Positions 50,103 to 59,075 are shown, counted from the stretch's first letter. The stretch: DNA of 64,000 nt from Devosia algicola (GCF_028816455.1 NZ_CP118246.1:1798001-1862000); one strand, 5' to 3'. Numbers and translations: made by a program. The notes: generated from the letters alone by a model not told the origin.

Positions 50103-50123
50103 AGCCGCCGCATCCGCGTCAGC

Positions 50124-51950
50124 TCAGCTGGCTATGCCCTCCAGGCGGAATTGCAGCTTGGCCAACTCAGCATAGCGCCCGTCCCTGAGCACCAATTCTT
50201 CATGAGTGCCCTGATCCATGATCCGACCCTTGTCCATCACCAGAATTGCGTCAGCATCACGGATCGTTGCCAGCCGATGTGCGATGACCAGCGTGGTACG
50301 CCCCTGCATCAAATGTTCGAGCGCCACTTGCACCAGCTTTTCACTGCGCGCGTCCAGCGCCGAGGTTGCCTCATCCAGCAACAGAATCGGCGCGTCACGG
50401 AGAATGGCCCGCGCAATTGCCAGTCGTTGCTTCTGCCCGCCAGACAACATCACACCGCGCTCACCCACCACAGTGTCGTAGCCCGCCGGAAGCTCGCGCA
50501 CAAAATCATCAACCAGCGCCGCCTTGGCAGCCGCCACGATGTCCGTCTGGCTCGCCGCCGGTTTGCCAAAGCGAATATTGTCGCTTACCGTGCCGGCAAA
50601 AATTGTAGGTTCCTGCTCGACATAGGCAAAGCGCTGGCGCAGCTGGGTTGGATGCACGTCGCGTACATCAAGCCCATCTACCCGAATGACGCCGGCACTG
50701 ACATCGTAAAACCGCTGAAGTAGTGACAGAATCGTGGACTTCCCCGAACCCGAGGCTCCCACCAGCGCGACCGTCTGTCCGGTGTTCACCACAAAACTGA
50801 GGTCTCGTAATACTGTGTCGTTACCCGTCTCATAGCTGAAATCGACATGCTCGAACGCCATCGTTCCCAGTGCTGGCTGCGGCATCGGCAAGGTTGGCTC
50901 GGCTATCCTGATCTGGGGTTCGGTCTCCAATAGTTCTGCAAGTCGCTCGGTGGCGCCCGACACAGACTGCAAGATGCCGAGGACCTCGGACACATTGGTC
51001 AACGCCCCAGAGGCCATCAAGGCATAAATCAAAAACTGGGTCAGTTGCCCCGCCGTAACAGATCCCTCAAATACTGAGCGGGCGCCCCACCACACCAGAA
51101 ACACCACCGCGGCGGTGCCCAGAAAGATCACCATACCCACCAGTACCGACCGCGCCAAAAGGCGACTGACTTCAGCGCCAAAGCTCATTTCGCTGCGCTG
51201 CTCGTAGAGACGTGACTGTTCGCTTTCCTGGGTGAACGCCTTGACCGTGCGGGTTGCCCCCAACATCTCGGTCGCCATTGCCGAGAGATCCGCCATGGCA
51301 TCCTGGGTGCGACGTGACATACCGCGTAGACGTTTGCTGAATGCCACTACCGGCAACACGATTGCGGGAGCCGCAATTACCACCGCAAGCGTCAGCGATG
51401 GACTGGTCAGGAACATCATGACCAGGGCGCCGAGAATCGTCACCATCGACCTGAGTGCCAACGAGGCGCTCGATCCCACCGCCGAACGGATGGTCACGAC
51501 ATCACCATTAAGGCGCGATGTCAGTTCGCCGACTCGGTGCGTATCAAAAAATTTGGCGTCGAGCCCCAACAGATGCTCAAATACCGCGACCCTGATATCG
51601 GCGAGCACCCGCTCGCCAATCACCGATATGAAATAAAATCTGGCGCCGCTGGCCAACGCCAATACCAGCGCAATAACAACGATCGCCCAGCCATAACTGG
51701 CGACCTTGTCAAGGTTTTGTGCAACAAATCCCTGATCAACTACACCACCCATGACAACAGGAATCGACAGCGATGCCGCGGCGGACAGCAACAGGAACAG
51801 TAATGTAAATGATAGGCGGACCGGATAGCGCAGGATAAATGGCAGCAGCTTTTTCAACGGTCGCACCTGCCGTACCGCGTCCTTGCCCAATGGCATGAAG
51901 GCTTCCTTTTCAGGCGGCAGATCGGATTTGGTGGTGGCTGGTTCAGTCAT
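50124..51950 (-). CDS. ABC transporter, fused permease and ATPase (MsbA/exporter type)
   Basis: 608 residues from ATG 51950. The N-terminal half has about six membrane segments; the C-terminal ATPase has Walker A VGASGSGKST, the signature MLSGGQKQRLAIARA, Walker B ILLLDEATSALD and the H-loop IAHRL. The closest types are lipid or drug exporters that work as homodimers. The substrate is not evident. An upstream in-frame ATG at 52028 would add 26 residues without membrane segments. It is convergent with the OmpA-like gene. Confidence 0.93.
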   Translation of the reverse strand: MTEPATTKSDLPPEKEAFMPLGKDAVRQVRPLKKLLPFILRYPVRLSFTLLFLLLSAAASLSIPVVMGGVVDQGFVAQNLDKVASYGWAIVVIALVLALASGARFYFISVIGERVLADIRVAVFEHLLGLDAKFFDTHRVGELTSRLNGDVVTIRSAVGSSASLALRSMVTILGALVMMFLTSPSLTLAVVIAAPAIVLPVVAFSKRLRGMSRRTQDAMADLSAMATEMLGATRTVKAFTQESEQSRLYEQRSEMSFGAEVSRLLARSVLVGMVIFLGTAAVVFLVWWGARSVFEGSVTAGQLTQFLIYALMASGALTNVSEVLGILQSVSGATERLAELLETEPQIRIAEPTLPMPQPALGTMAFEHVDFSYETGNDTVLRDLSFVVNTGQTVALVGASGSGKSTILSLLQRFYDVSAGVIRVDGLDVRDVHPTQLRQRFAYVEQEPTIFAGTVSDNIRFGKPAASQTDIVAAAKAALVDDFVRELPAGYDTVVGERGVMLSGGQKQRLAIARAILRDAPILLLDEATSALDARSEKLVQVALEHLMQGRTTLVIAHRLATIRDADAILVMDKGRIMDQGTHEELVLRDGRYAELAKLQFRLEGIAS

Positions 51951-52206
51951 GGGAATACAGCCATCCTCTGGCATTGGAGCGGGCACTTTGGGCGCCGACG
52001 TCTCGGCAATGCCCCGAAAAAACTGCAATTCGCCGGGACCGCCCCTACATAGGCACTCATCTACAGCCCCGCAACCGGTTTTGCCCCGGTGAAATTGGCA
52101 TCATCTCCCACTTGCGGATATGCCGCGTTTTCGCTAGAAAGCGGCCCAATACCTATTTGAATGCTCTCCGGGCGCTGCGGCGCCCGTTTGATTTGAGGCG
52201 ATGGCT

Positions 52207-52431
52207 ATGAAGAACGACATCCACCCCGATTACCATTTGGTCAATGTTGTCATGACCGATGGCACCAAATATCAGACCAAGTCGACCTACGGCAAAGAAG
52301 GCGACACCATCCAGCTTGATATCGACTGCCGGACCCATCCTGCCTGGACCGGTGGTTCGGGCCAGTTGCTCGATCGTGGCGGTCGTGTATCGCGCTTTAA
52401 GGAACGCTTCAAGGGCATCCTCGGCTCGTAA
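52207..52431 (+). CDS. rpmE: Ribosomal protein L31
   Basis: 74 residues starting [19 protein letters not shown]. It has the alphaproteobacterial form: one Cys ([12 protein letters not shown]), so the four-Cys zinc site of other L31 proteins is absent. THPAWTGG is the family block. GAGGCG precedes ATG 52207; another ATG lies two codons earlier. A strong terminator follows. Confidence 0.96.
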   Translation: MKNDIHPDYHLVNVVMTDGTKYQTKSTYGKEGDTIQLDIDCRTHPAWTGGSGQLLDRGGRVSRFKERFKGILGS

Positions 52432-52452
52432 GCCTAATCAACATGACTTTAA

Positions 52453-52477
52453 AGCCCGGCCCAGTGCCGGGTTTTTT
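52453..52477 (+). terminator. Terminator after rpmE
   Basis: CCCGGC and GCCGGG form a six-pair stem around CCAGT, with flanking A-T pairs and six T after it. Confidence 0.9.
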
Positions 52478-52518
52478 CGTGGTGCCGATCATGGAGGATA
52501 TGCACCAACTAGAGCCAA

Positions 52519-53079
52519 TTAGTCGGGCCGTCCAAACGCGGCCTTGAGCCGGGACAATTGGTCAGCAATTCCATTGGCTACGCTCACATCCAGTTCCGGC
52601 ATTTTGCCGCGCTCGAGCGCATCGAACTGCATTACCTTGTCGAACAGCCGGTCTCCCTTCGCAATGAACTCAAGAAGCCGTGGCGGCAAATGGTCAAAAC
52701 CCGGTCCGCCGCGTTCCGAGGGCGTAGCCGAAAACTTTACCTTGGATTTTTCCGACCGCGCATTCTCGGCGGTAATTTCACCCTCATTGACCGCACGCTG
52801 CAATAGCAGCCACGATGCCAGTTGCATCAGGCGCGTCGTTAGCCGCATGGATTCGGTTGCATAGAGAAACGATGCTTCGCGGGGCAACAATTTGCTGTCC
52901 TGCCGACCATCGCCATCAAGATAGGCCGCGACCTCCTCGATCAGCGTCATGCCTTCGCGATAGAGCAGTTCGAAACCGCCGGACGCAACAATGCGCGGAC
53001 CTATAGCTACTGCCTGCTTGCCGTCGCCAATATCTGCCACGCGCTCTTCCTGCTCTGCCCGGTTAAGCAATACGCCCAT
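52519..53079 (-). CDS. rcdA: RcdA-family protein (DUF1465), adaptor for CtrA degradation
   Basis: 186 residues, all helical. GGFELLYREGMTLIEEVAAYLDGDGR and ESMRLTTRLMQLASWLLLQRAV are the family blocks. In Caulobacter RcdA helps deliver CtrA and other substrates to ClpXP at the G1-S transition. The N-terminal 30 residues are less conserved, so the start is uncertain. The window also encodes TrcR, so two cell-cycle factors lie within 3 kb. Confidence 0.85.
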   Translation of the reverse strand: MGVLLNRAEQEERVADIGDGKQAVAIGPRIVASGGFELLYREGMTLIEEVAAYLDGDGRQDSKLLPREASFLYATESMRLTTRLMQLASWLLLQRAVNEGEITAENARSEKSKVKFSATPSERGGPGFDHLPPRLLEFIAKGDRLFDKVMQFDALERGKMPELDVSVANGIADQLSRLKAAFGRPD

Positions 53080-53615
53080 TCGGGCGTCCCGTCATCCTTG
53101 GTGAACCCAAACACTGAAAAGAGGTTTAATATGCCCGCCGTTCCCACCAATCAGGCAAGAAAAAAGAGCCGTCGAAACGGCCCTCGAAGTTAACAGGGAG
53201 GCGTCAAACAGAGGGAGAAACCGCTCTGAAAAATCCAGAAGATCTGAATAACCAAACCTTACCGAACAGAGTTTAATTATCTGTTAACAGGAGTCGATTT
53301 CTTAACCCTGAGAAATCGTCAATGGCGACCGGGATGGATGAATCACCGATGAACAGCGCGTTCCGGAACCATCCATGTGAATAATTGTCTGGTGGGATGT
53401 GACAGACACCTGCCGAGGATACGCGACATGTCAATCCAGTCCGACACAAGCCTTGCAACACTGCTCATGCTCAGCCTGTCTTGTGCGGCCGCGACAAGCG
53501 GACATCCCCGACACCCAGAAAAGCGTGCGACAACGCCCGATACTGGCCCCGGCTATCAGCCGTCAACCCGCGTCCCCAGTAACCGGTTGGCAAGCATCAC
53601 ATGTCGCGCAGATGA
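53080..53615. other. Gene-poor interval of about 535 bp
   Basis: I find no protein gene that I can support here. A strong minus-strand terminator lies at 53160-53184. Open frames exist on both strands (for example plus 53377-53655 and minus 53273-53461) but have no family resemblance or good start. A 20-codon frame at 53131-53193 with an AGAGG site before it encodes a basic peptide but overlaps the terminator. GTTAACAGG occurs twice, near 53189 and 53283. A small RNA ending at the terminator is possible. Confidence 0.5.
53160..53184 (-). terminator. Strong orphan terminator on the minus strand
   Basis: On the minus strand GGGCCGT, TTCG and ACGGCTC form a seven-pair stem with a UUCG loop, followed by six T. 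No protein gene ends nearby on that strand; the nearest upstream stop is that of the DUF1192 gene, 430 bp away. Confidence 0.75.
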
Positions 53616-53798
53616 TCAGAACTTGAACACAGAATCTGCAGCACTTCGGGTCTGATGCCGAGCCGCAATAGCCGCGCGTAACCGCTCGATCTCGTCATTC
53701 AGCAACACTATCCGCGCCTCCAGTTCCTCGACCGACATTGTTTCGATCATCATGCCGACCTCATGGCCCTTGGGTTTGTTGACTTGATCCTCGTCCAT
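53616..53798 (-). CDS. DUF1192 family protein
   Basis: 60 residues from ATG 53798, preceded by GGAG. The block SVEELEARIVLLNDEIERLRAAI is the family core, a short amphipathic helix or coiled coil. Function is unknown; such genes commonly neighbour an NAD(P)H quinone oxidoreductase in alphaproteobacteria, and here the oxidoreductase is divergent and starts 75 bp away. Confidence 0.88.
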   Translation of the reverse strand: MDEDQVNKPKGHEVGMMIETMSVEELEARIVLLNDEIERLRAAIAARHQTRSAADSVFKF

Positions 53799-53873
53799 TG
53801 GTGACTCCTGTGTGGCAAAATAGTCTAGCGCGTGCGTCTTGCGGATCAAGCCGGGCTGGCCCAAATTCTCGCC

Positions 53874-54887
53874 ATGACCAAATCCATGATTGCCATTGCC
53901 ATTTCGACCCCAGGCGCCCCCGAGGTACTTGCCGCTGTTAATCACCCGATCCCCGAAATTGGGCCGGACGACATTCTCATTCAGGTTGCAGCTGCCGGAC
54001 TCAATGGCCCCGACATCGCCCAGCGACGAGGTCACTATCCACCCCCACCCGACGCGTCACCCTTGCCCGGCCTCGAAGTCTCTGGTCACGTTGCGGCGGT
54101 AGGCAAGTCTATTGGTCAATTTCAGGTTGGCGACGCCGTTGTCGCACTCACCAATGGCGGCGGCTATGCTGAATTTGTCAGCGTGCCGGCTGGACAGGTC
54201 TTGATGGCACCTCCCAACTGGTCACTGGTTGACGCAGCGGCCCTACCCGAAACCTGGTTTACCGTCACCCAATCCCTAGTGATGCGTGCGCAGTTGGCAG
54301 CGGGAATGAACGTGCTGATTCATGGCGGTGCGGGTGGCATCGGTGGCGCCGCGATTCAGATTTGCACGGTTATCGGCGCCAATCCCATTGCGGTAGTTTC
54401 AAATGCACAAAAAGCGGCCTATGCCATGTCGCTGGGTGCCTCCGCTACCATTGATCGCACCGGCCAGAATATTGCCGAACGCGTCGGGGTCCTGACTAAC
54501 GGTCATGGTGTTGACCGGATCGTTGATATCGTTGGCGGCGATACAGCCGCTATCAATATCGCTGCAGCGGCCCGTTTCGGTCACATCGTGCTGCTGTCCA
54601 CTCTCGGCGGCGGCAAGGCGACAGTGCCATTGTCCGAACTCATGGTCAGGCAACTGACCCTTTCCGGTTCAACCCTGCGGCCACAGTCGGCGCAAACCAA
54701 GGCTGCAATCGCCCAGCACATTAAGTCCCATCTTTGGCCTGCCCTGTCGCGCCCCGATTGGCCCCACCCTCGAATCAAAAAATTTCCACTCACAGCAGCC
54801 GCTGCTGCCCATCAGGCACTCGAATGCCCGGACAACTATGGAAAGATACTGCTGATAACGCCATATGGAAACCGTCTGACAGCGTGA
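53874..54887 (+). CDS. NAD(P)H-quinone oxidoreductase, zinc-independent MDR family
   Basis: 337 residues. The QOR pattern is seen: LNGPDIAQRRGHYPPPPDASPLPGLEVSGHV, ALPETWFTVTQSL, and the nucleotide-binding loop GGAGGIGGAAIQI at about residue 150. No catalytic zinc ligands are present. It probably reduces quinones or enoyl compounds with NADPH, resembling the PIG3 type. The start at 53874 is chosen over an earlier ATG at 53832 because MTKSMIAIAIS matches the family. Confidence 0.9.
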   Translation: MTKSMIAIAISTPGAPEVLAAVNHPIPEIGPDDILIQVAAAGLNGPDIAQRRGHYPPPPDASPLPGLEVSGHVAAVGKSIGQFQVGDAVVALTNGGGYAEFVSVPAGQVLMAPPNWSLVDAAALPETWFTVTQSLVMRAQLAAGMNVLIHGGAGGIGGAAIQICTVIGANPIAVVSNAQKAAYAMSLGASATIDRTGQNIAERVGVLTNGHGVDRIVDIVGGDTAAINIAAAARFGHIVLLSTLGGGKATVPLSELMVRQLTLSGSTLRPQSAQTKAAIAQHIKSHLWPALSRPDWPHPRIKKFPLTAAAAAHQALECPDNYGKILLITPYGNRLTA

Positions 54888-55005
54888 CAAATTCGTTGCG
54901 AAACCGACTAAAAAATCCTATGTTCGCAACAGTTCCCCTCAGCATTTAGAAAAGAGGCGGAGCGGACCGGAGGAAAACCGGCCGCGCCCGCAGGAGAAAT
55001 TTATC

Positions 55006-55734
55006 ATGGCCGCACCCCTGTTGATGCCCAAGGCGACCGCCGTCTGGCTGGTCGACAATACCGCCTTGTCGTTTGAGCAGATTGCCGCGTTCTGCACGCT
55101 GCATCCCCTGGAAGTGCAGGGCATCGCCGATGGCGACGTTGCTGGCGGCATCATGGGCGCCAACCCCATCCAGAACGGACAGTTGACCCGCGAGGAAATC
55201 GAAAAGGCCGAAGCTGATCCCAATTATCGCCTGATATTGTCCGAGCCCAAGGTTCAGGTCGCCGCCGCCAAGCGCAAAGGCCCACGCTACACCCCGATTT
55301 CTCGGCGTAACGAACGGCCAAATGCCATCAAGTGGTTGGTCCGCAGCCACCCTGAATTAAAAGATGCCCAGATCATGCGACTAGTGGGCACCACAAAATC
55401 CACAATTGATTCGGTGCGCGAAAGCACCCACTGGAACGCGGCCAATCTCACTGCCATGGATCCGGTGACCTTGGGATTGTGCAGCCAGATCGATCTTGAT
55501 CTCGAGGTCGGACGTGCCTCCAAGGGCGCACCTGGTCCCGACGAAGCCGATTCTGGCACAACCCTGATGACCGCTGAGGAAGCCCTTGCCCGCTCCGGCG
55601 CAAGACCGCACGGTGCAGAGGATGGCGAAGACGATGTCGGTGGCCACCACGCTCCCGAACATCAGGAAGAATTCAATGCCGACAATGTCTTTGCCAAATT
55701 GAAGTCAGTGACGCCCGACCCAGACTCGGAATAG
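55006..55734 (+). CDS. trcR: Cell-cycle transcriptional regulator TrcR (DUF1013)
   Basis: 242 residues. The N-terminus LLMPKATAVWLVDNTALSFEQIAAFCTLHPLEVQGIADG and the central IKWLVRSHPELKDAQIMRLVGTTKSTIDSVRESTHWN (two helix-turn-helix-like parts) are the DUF1013 signature. The acidic tail is disordered. The family member TrcR regulates cell-cycle genes in alphaproteobacteria. GGAG precedes the start. Confidence 0.88.
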   Translation: MAAPLLMPKATAVWLVDNTALSFEQIAAFCTLHPLEVQGIADGDVAGGIMGANPIQNGQLTREEIEKAEADPNYRLILSEPKVQVAAAKRKGPRYTPISRRNERPNAIKWLVRSHPELKDAQIMRLVGTTKSTIDSVRESTHWNAANLTAMDPVTLGLCSQIDLDLEVGRASKGAPGPDEADSGTTLMTAEEALARSGARPHGAEDGEDDVGGHHAPEHQEEFNADNVFAKLKSVTPDPDSE

Positions 55735-55768
55735 GCCTGATCTGAAATAGTACGAGCAGGAGACCACC

Positions 55769-57619
55769 CTGGAACAAAATTTCTTGCTCGCGATCTTTTT
55801 GCTGCTGGTGGTTAGTGTCGCCTTGGTGCCACTGGCCAAATATGCTGGTCTTGGCACCATATTGGGCTATCTCGCGGCCGGCGTCGTCATCGGTCCCTAC
55901 GGGTTGCGAATGGTCTCGGACAGCGAAACCATTCGCGCCGTTGCCGAGTTCGGCATTGTCATGATGCTGTTCCTTATCGGGCTTGAACTGCAGGCGTCCG
56001 AAATCTGGCGTATGCGCCATAAATTGCTTGGCCTTGGGGTGCCCCAGTTGGCCGCCACCAGCGCCTTGATAGCGGGACTGCTGTATTGGTCGGGCATTGC
56101 CTGGGCCCCCGCCCTCATTCTCGGGCTTGCCTTGGCCATGTCGTCTACCGCCATCGCCATGCAATCGGTGGCCCAACGCGACATTACCAAAACTGATACC
56201 GGGCGCGCCAGCCTGGCAATTCTGTTGGTTCAGGATGTCGCAGTCATCCCGATTCTGGCGGCAATCCCGGTGCTGGCTTATGCAAGGGGCCCGCTTCAGA
56301 TCAGCAGTGAAGTCAGCGAAGCGGTGCAATCCATGCAAAATCCGCTCGACTGGCTGACCCCCATTGCCCTTATTGGTGCCTTTGCCGCCGCCATATTGGC
56401 GGGCCGCTACGTCGTCCGCCCCATGCTGCATCTGGTGGCTCAAACTGGGCTGCGTGAAGTTTTCACCGCCTTCGGCCTCGCATTGGTTATTGGTGCGGCC
56501 CTGATTACCCAACTCCTCGGCCTGTCACCGGCGCTCGGCGCATTCATCGGTGGCGTATTGCTCGCTGACAGCGAATACCGCCACGAACTCGAAAGCATCC
56601 TCGAACCGTTTCAGGGCCTGCTGCTGGGATTGTTTTTCATCTCGGTCGGCATGTCTATCGCATTTTCCGTGCTCTGGTCCGATCCTATTCGCGTCGTGGC
56701 GCTGGTGCTCGGTTTCGTTCTGGTCAAGATCGTTGTTGTGTTCGTGCTGGCCAGCTTCTTCCGCATGCACCTCGCCGACCGCCTGCTGCTGGCGTTCCTG
56801 ATGAGTCAGGCGGGCGAATTTGCCTTCGTCATCCTCCAATTTGCCCAGCATGAAGGGGCGATCAGGCCCGACACGTTCTCGATTCTCACGGTCGCGGTGG
56901 CGCTGTCGATGGCCACCACCCCGCTGTTGCTCTTTGCCTTCGACAAACTCATGGCCCCACGCCTCGATGCCCGCCACTTGAACCGTCAGAGCGACGAGAT
57001 CGACACCAACCAGGACATTGTCGTCCTCGGTTATGGGCGTTTTGGCCAGATCGTGACCCGCATGCTGCGCTCGCAGGGGTTTGACATGACGCTGATCGAC
57101 GATGATCCGGCGCAGATCGAGCTCGTAAAGCGCTATGGCGTCAAGGTGTTTTACGGCGACGCCTCGCGGCTCGAACTATTGCATGCCGCCGGGGTCGCCA
57201 AGGCGAAACTGGTGGTCATTGCCGTAGGCGGGGGCGAGCGCATCTCTACCATCGCCCGATTGGTGCGTCGAAATTTTCCCGATGTTCGCATCGCCGCCCG
57301 GGCGATAGACCGTGGTCATGCCCACGATCTGATGGACATCGGCGTCGAAATATTCGAGCGCGAAACCTTCCTCTCTGCGCTGAGCCTGGGCACAAAAGCG
57401 TTGGTAGCCCTGGGCTATAGCGAAGAGGAAGCACTTAGGCTGGCTCGCGACTTCGAATTGCACGATAATAACCTGCTCGCCGATTCTTTCAGCGTCAGGA
57501 ACGACGAAAGTGCCTATGTCGGCATGTTGCGCAAATCCATGGGTCTGCTCAGCGACGCCATGAACGCCGATACACCCCACAAGGTCGACAAGCCCGATCG
57601 TCCCCCCACCGACTCGTAG
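55769..57619 (+). CDS. Kef-type monovalent cation:proton antiporter
   Basis: 616 residues. The first 390 form a CPA2 exchanger domain of about 12 membrane segments (LGYLAAGVVIGPYGL, FLIGLELQASEIW, LSPALGAFIGGVLLADSEYRHELES). A TrkA-N domain follows at about residue 412 (IVVLGYGRFGQIVTRML, GDASRLELL). I place the start at CTG 55769 (protein MEQNFLLAIFLLL), since AGGAG lies 7 nt before it; TTG 55784 is the next option. There is no ATG in the right place. Potassium/proton or sodium/proton exchange is likely. Confidence 0.9.
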   Translation: MEQNFLLAIFLLLVVSVALVPLAKYAGLGTILGYLAAGVVIGPYGLRMVSDSETIRAVAEFGIVMMLFLIGLELQASEIWRMRHKLLGLGVPQLAATSALIAGLLYWSGIAWAPALILGLALAMSSTAIAMQSVAQRDITKTDTGRASLAILLVQDVAVIPILAAIPVLAYARGPLQISSEVSEAVQSMQNPLDWLTPIALIGAFAAAILAGRYVVRPMLHLVAQTGLREVFTAFGLALVIGAALITQLLGLSPALGAFIGGVLLADSEYRHELESILEPFQGLLLGLFFISVGMSIAFSVLWSDPIRVVALVLGFVLVKIVVVFVLASFFRMHLADRLLLAFLMSQAGEFAFVILQFAQHEGAIRPDTFSILTVAVALSMATTPLLLFAFDKLMAPRLDARHLNRQSDEIDTNQDIVVLGYGRFGQIVTRMLRSQGFDMTLIDDDPAQIELVKRYGVKVFYGDASRLELLHAAGVAKAKLVVIAVGGGERISTIARLVRRNFPDVRIAARAIDRGHAHDLMDIGVEIFERETFLSALSLGTKALVALGYSEEEALRLARDFELHDNNLLADSFSVRNDESAYVGMLRKSMGLLSDAMNADTPHKVDKPDRPPTDS

Positions 57620-57633
57620 CCCACCCGGAATAT

Positions 57634-58391
57634 ATGATGTTTGATCCATGGTTTGTCGCGGTTGCCGTAACCGCCATTATTATCGTTGGCTTGGCTAAAT
57701 CTGGCCTGTTGGGCAGTCTGGGCGTGGTCGGAGTGCCGCTATTGACGCTGATCATGCCCGCCCGCGAGGCCGCCGGAGTGCTATTACCGGTGCTGCTGGC
57801 AATGGATGCGATTGCGATCTACGCGTACCGCAAGCAGGTGGATTGGCACATTCTAAAAATCATGCTGCCGGGCGCGGCGGTTGGAATGCTCTTTGGCTGG
57901 GCCATCTGGGCCTTTGTCAGCGATGCTGTTGTTTTGCTGATGGTCGGCGTCATCACGCTGCTGTTCGTGATCGACGCCATATTGCCGATCCGCAAAAAGC
58001 TCGAAGGACTGCCGCCGTCTACGCCCTGGGGGCGATTTTGGGGGCGTTTGCGGGTTTCACCAGCTTTGTCAGCCATACCGGCGGCCCGCCGTTTCAGATC
58101 TACGTGCTGCCACAGCGCCTGCAACCAGCGCTCTATGCGGGTACGTCCGCGTTCTTCTTTGCAATTGTCAACACCGCCAAGCTCGTCCCCTACTTTTTCC
58201 TGGGCCAGCTCTCGCTGCACAACCTTCAGCTTTCGGCCGCGCTGGCACCAATTGGCATGCTGGGCGTTTTAGTCGGTGTCTTTCTGGTACGCCGCATCTC
58301 GGCCAAACACTTCTATCGCATTGCCTATTGGCTGGTGTTCGCCCTGGCGCTCAAACTGATCTGGGATAGCCTCAGCGTACTTCTCGCCTGA
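57634..58391 (+). CDS. TSUP family (TauE/SafE) membrane permease (frameshifted as given)
   Basis: 252 residues after repair, with about eight hydrophobic segments. The two family repeats begin at GLAKSGLLGSLGVVGVPLL and at GAILGAFAGFTSFVSHTGGPPFQIYVLPQRL. The frame breaks at the five-base G run 58028-58032; adding one G gives PPSTPWGAILGAFAGF. TSUP proteins move sulfite, sulfoacetate or related anions. Its start lies 14 bp after the antiporter stop, so they form one operon. Confidence 0.87.
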
Positions 58392-58395
58392 CAGG

Positions 58396-58429
58396 CACAA
58401 AAAAAGGCCGCGGCGATTGCCGTGGCCTT
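58396..58429 (-). terminator. Terminator after the minus-strand DUF465 gene
   Basis: AAGGCCGCGGC (58404-58414) and GCCGTGGCCTT (58419-58429) form an 11-pair stem with one wobble; on the minus strand seven T follow. It also lies just after the TSUP stop on the other strand. Confidence 0.88.
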
Positions 58430-58451
58430 ACATGCTGGATAATTGCGTTCC

Positions 58452-58629
58452 CTACTGTCGCGCTAAACCAGTTAGCTTTGACAGTTCGTCCTTGATACCC
58501 AGTTTCTTGCGTTTGAGCTCGCTCAACATAAGGGCGTCCTGTTGGGTGCTTTGCATTGCCGACTGGATCTGCCGATCCAGGCTCTTGATGGCGCCGCTCC
58601 AAAGCAGCGATGTGGCCTTCAGTCGTCAT
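58452..58629 (-). CDS. DUF465 (YdcH-like) small protein, hidden by a frameshift
   Basis: 58 residues after repair. As given, the frame goes wrong after MTTEGHIAALERRHQE. Removing one base from AGGCTC 58579-58584 yields LDRQIQSAMQSTQQDALMLSELKRKKLGIKDELSKL, a typical DUF465 sequence, ending at 58452 before a terminator. The ATG at 58629 has GGAG upstream. The family is a short helical hairpin of unknown role. A second DUF465 gene lies divergently at 58786. Confidence 0.87.
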
Positions 58630-58785
58630 AACAACTCCTCTAGCGCTTTGCAGACAGAGCTGATGGTCCCAAATATTTCGTGCGTTGTCGACACTCTTTC
58701 CACGCAAAGTGAAAATTGGGTGCAAAACGCGGCGTGATCGGTTAACCAATGATAACATTCTGCGACATGAAGAGTGCGTTTTCAT

Positions 58786-59001
58786 ATGCTGCCGCTGACC
58801 CGTGAACAAGAAGCCAGCCTAGGTCTGGAGCTCGCGACCAAGCGTCAGGAGCACGCCGATCTGGACGCCGCCATTGCCACGCTTACCCAGTCACACACCA
58901 CTGACCAAATGCTTATTCAGCGCCTCAAGAAACGCAAGCTGGCGCTAAAGGATCGAATTGTCGAACTGGAAACCATCCTGATTCCCGACATCATCGCCTA
59001 A
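58786..59001 (+). CDS. DUF465 (YdcH-like) small protein
   Basis: 71 residues from ATG 58786; a GTG at 58774 is possible. LATKRQEHADLDAAIATL and LIQRLKKRKLALKDRIVELE match the DUF465 helix pair. It is divergent from a second DUF465 gene 156 bp away. In alphaproteobacteria such pairs often precede purEK, as here. Function unknown. Confidence 0.88.
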   Translation: MLPLTREQEASLGLELATKRQEHADLDAAIATLTQSHTTDQMLIQRLKKRKLALKDRIVELETILIPDIIA

Positions 59002-59075
59002 ACATGCCGCATGGCTTGAACCATGTTAATTTTTGGGCTAAATGCGCGCTTTGTGCAGCTTGAGGGAACGGCTCC

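Noticed and set aside
53377..53655. Small plus-strand lipoprotein gene
   Set aside because: A hydrophobic stretch ends in Cys, but the lipobox is poor, the frame overlaps the DUF1192 gene and there is no good ribosome binding site.
4316..58629. Programmed ribosomal frameshifting or recoding at AGGCTC
   Set aside because: The motif appears on either strand relative to the gene and in different codon phases, so no common ribosomal signal exists; the effect must be at DNA or base-calling level.
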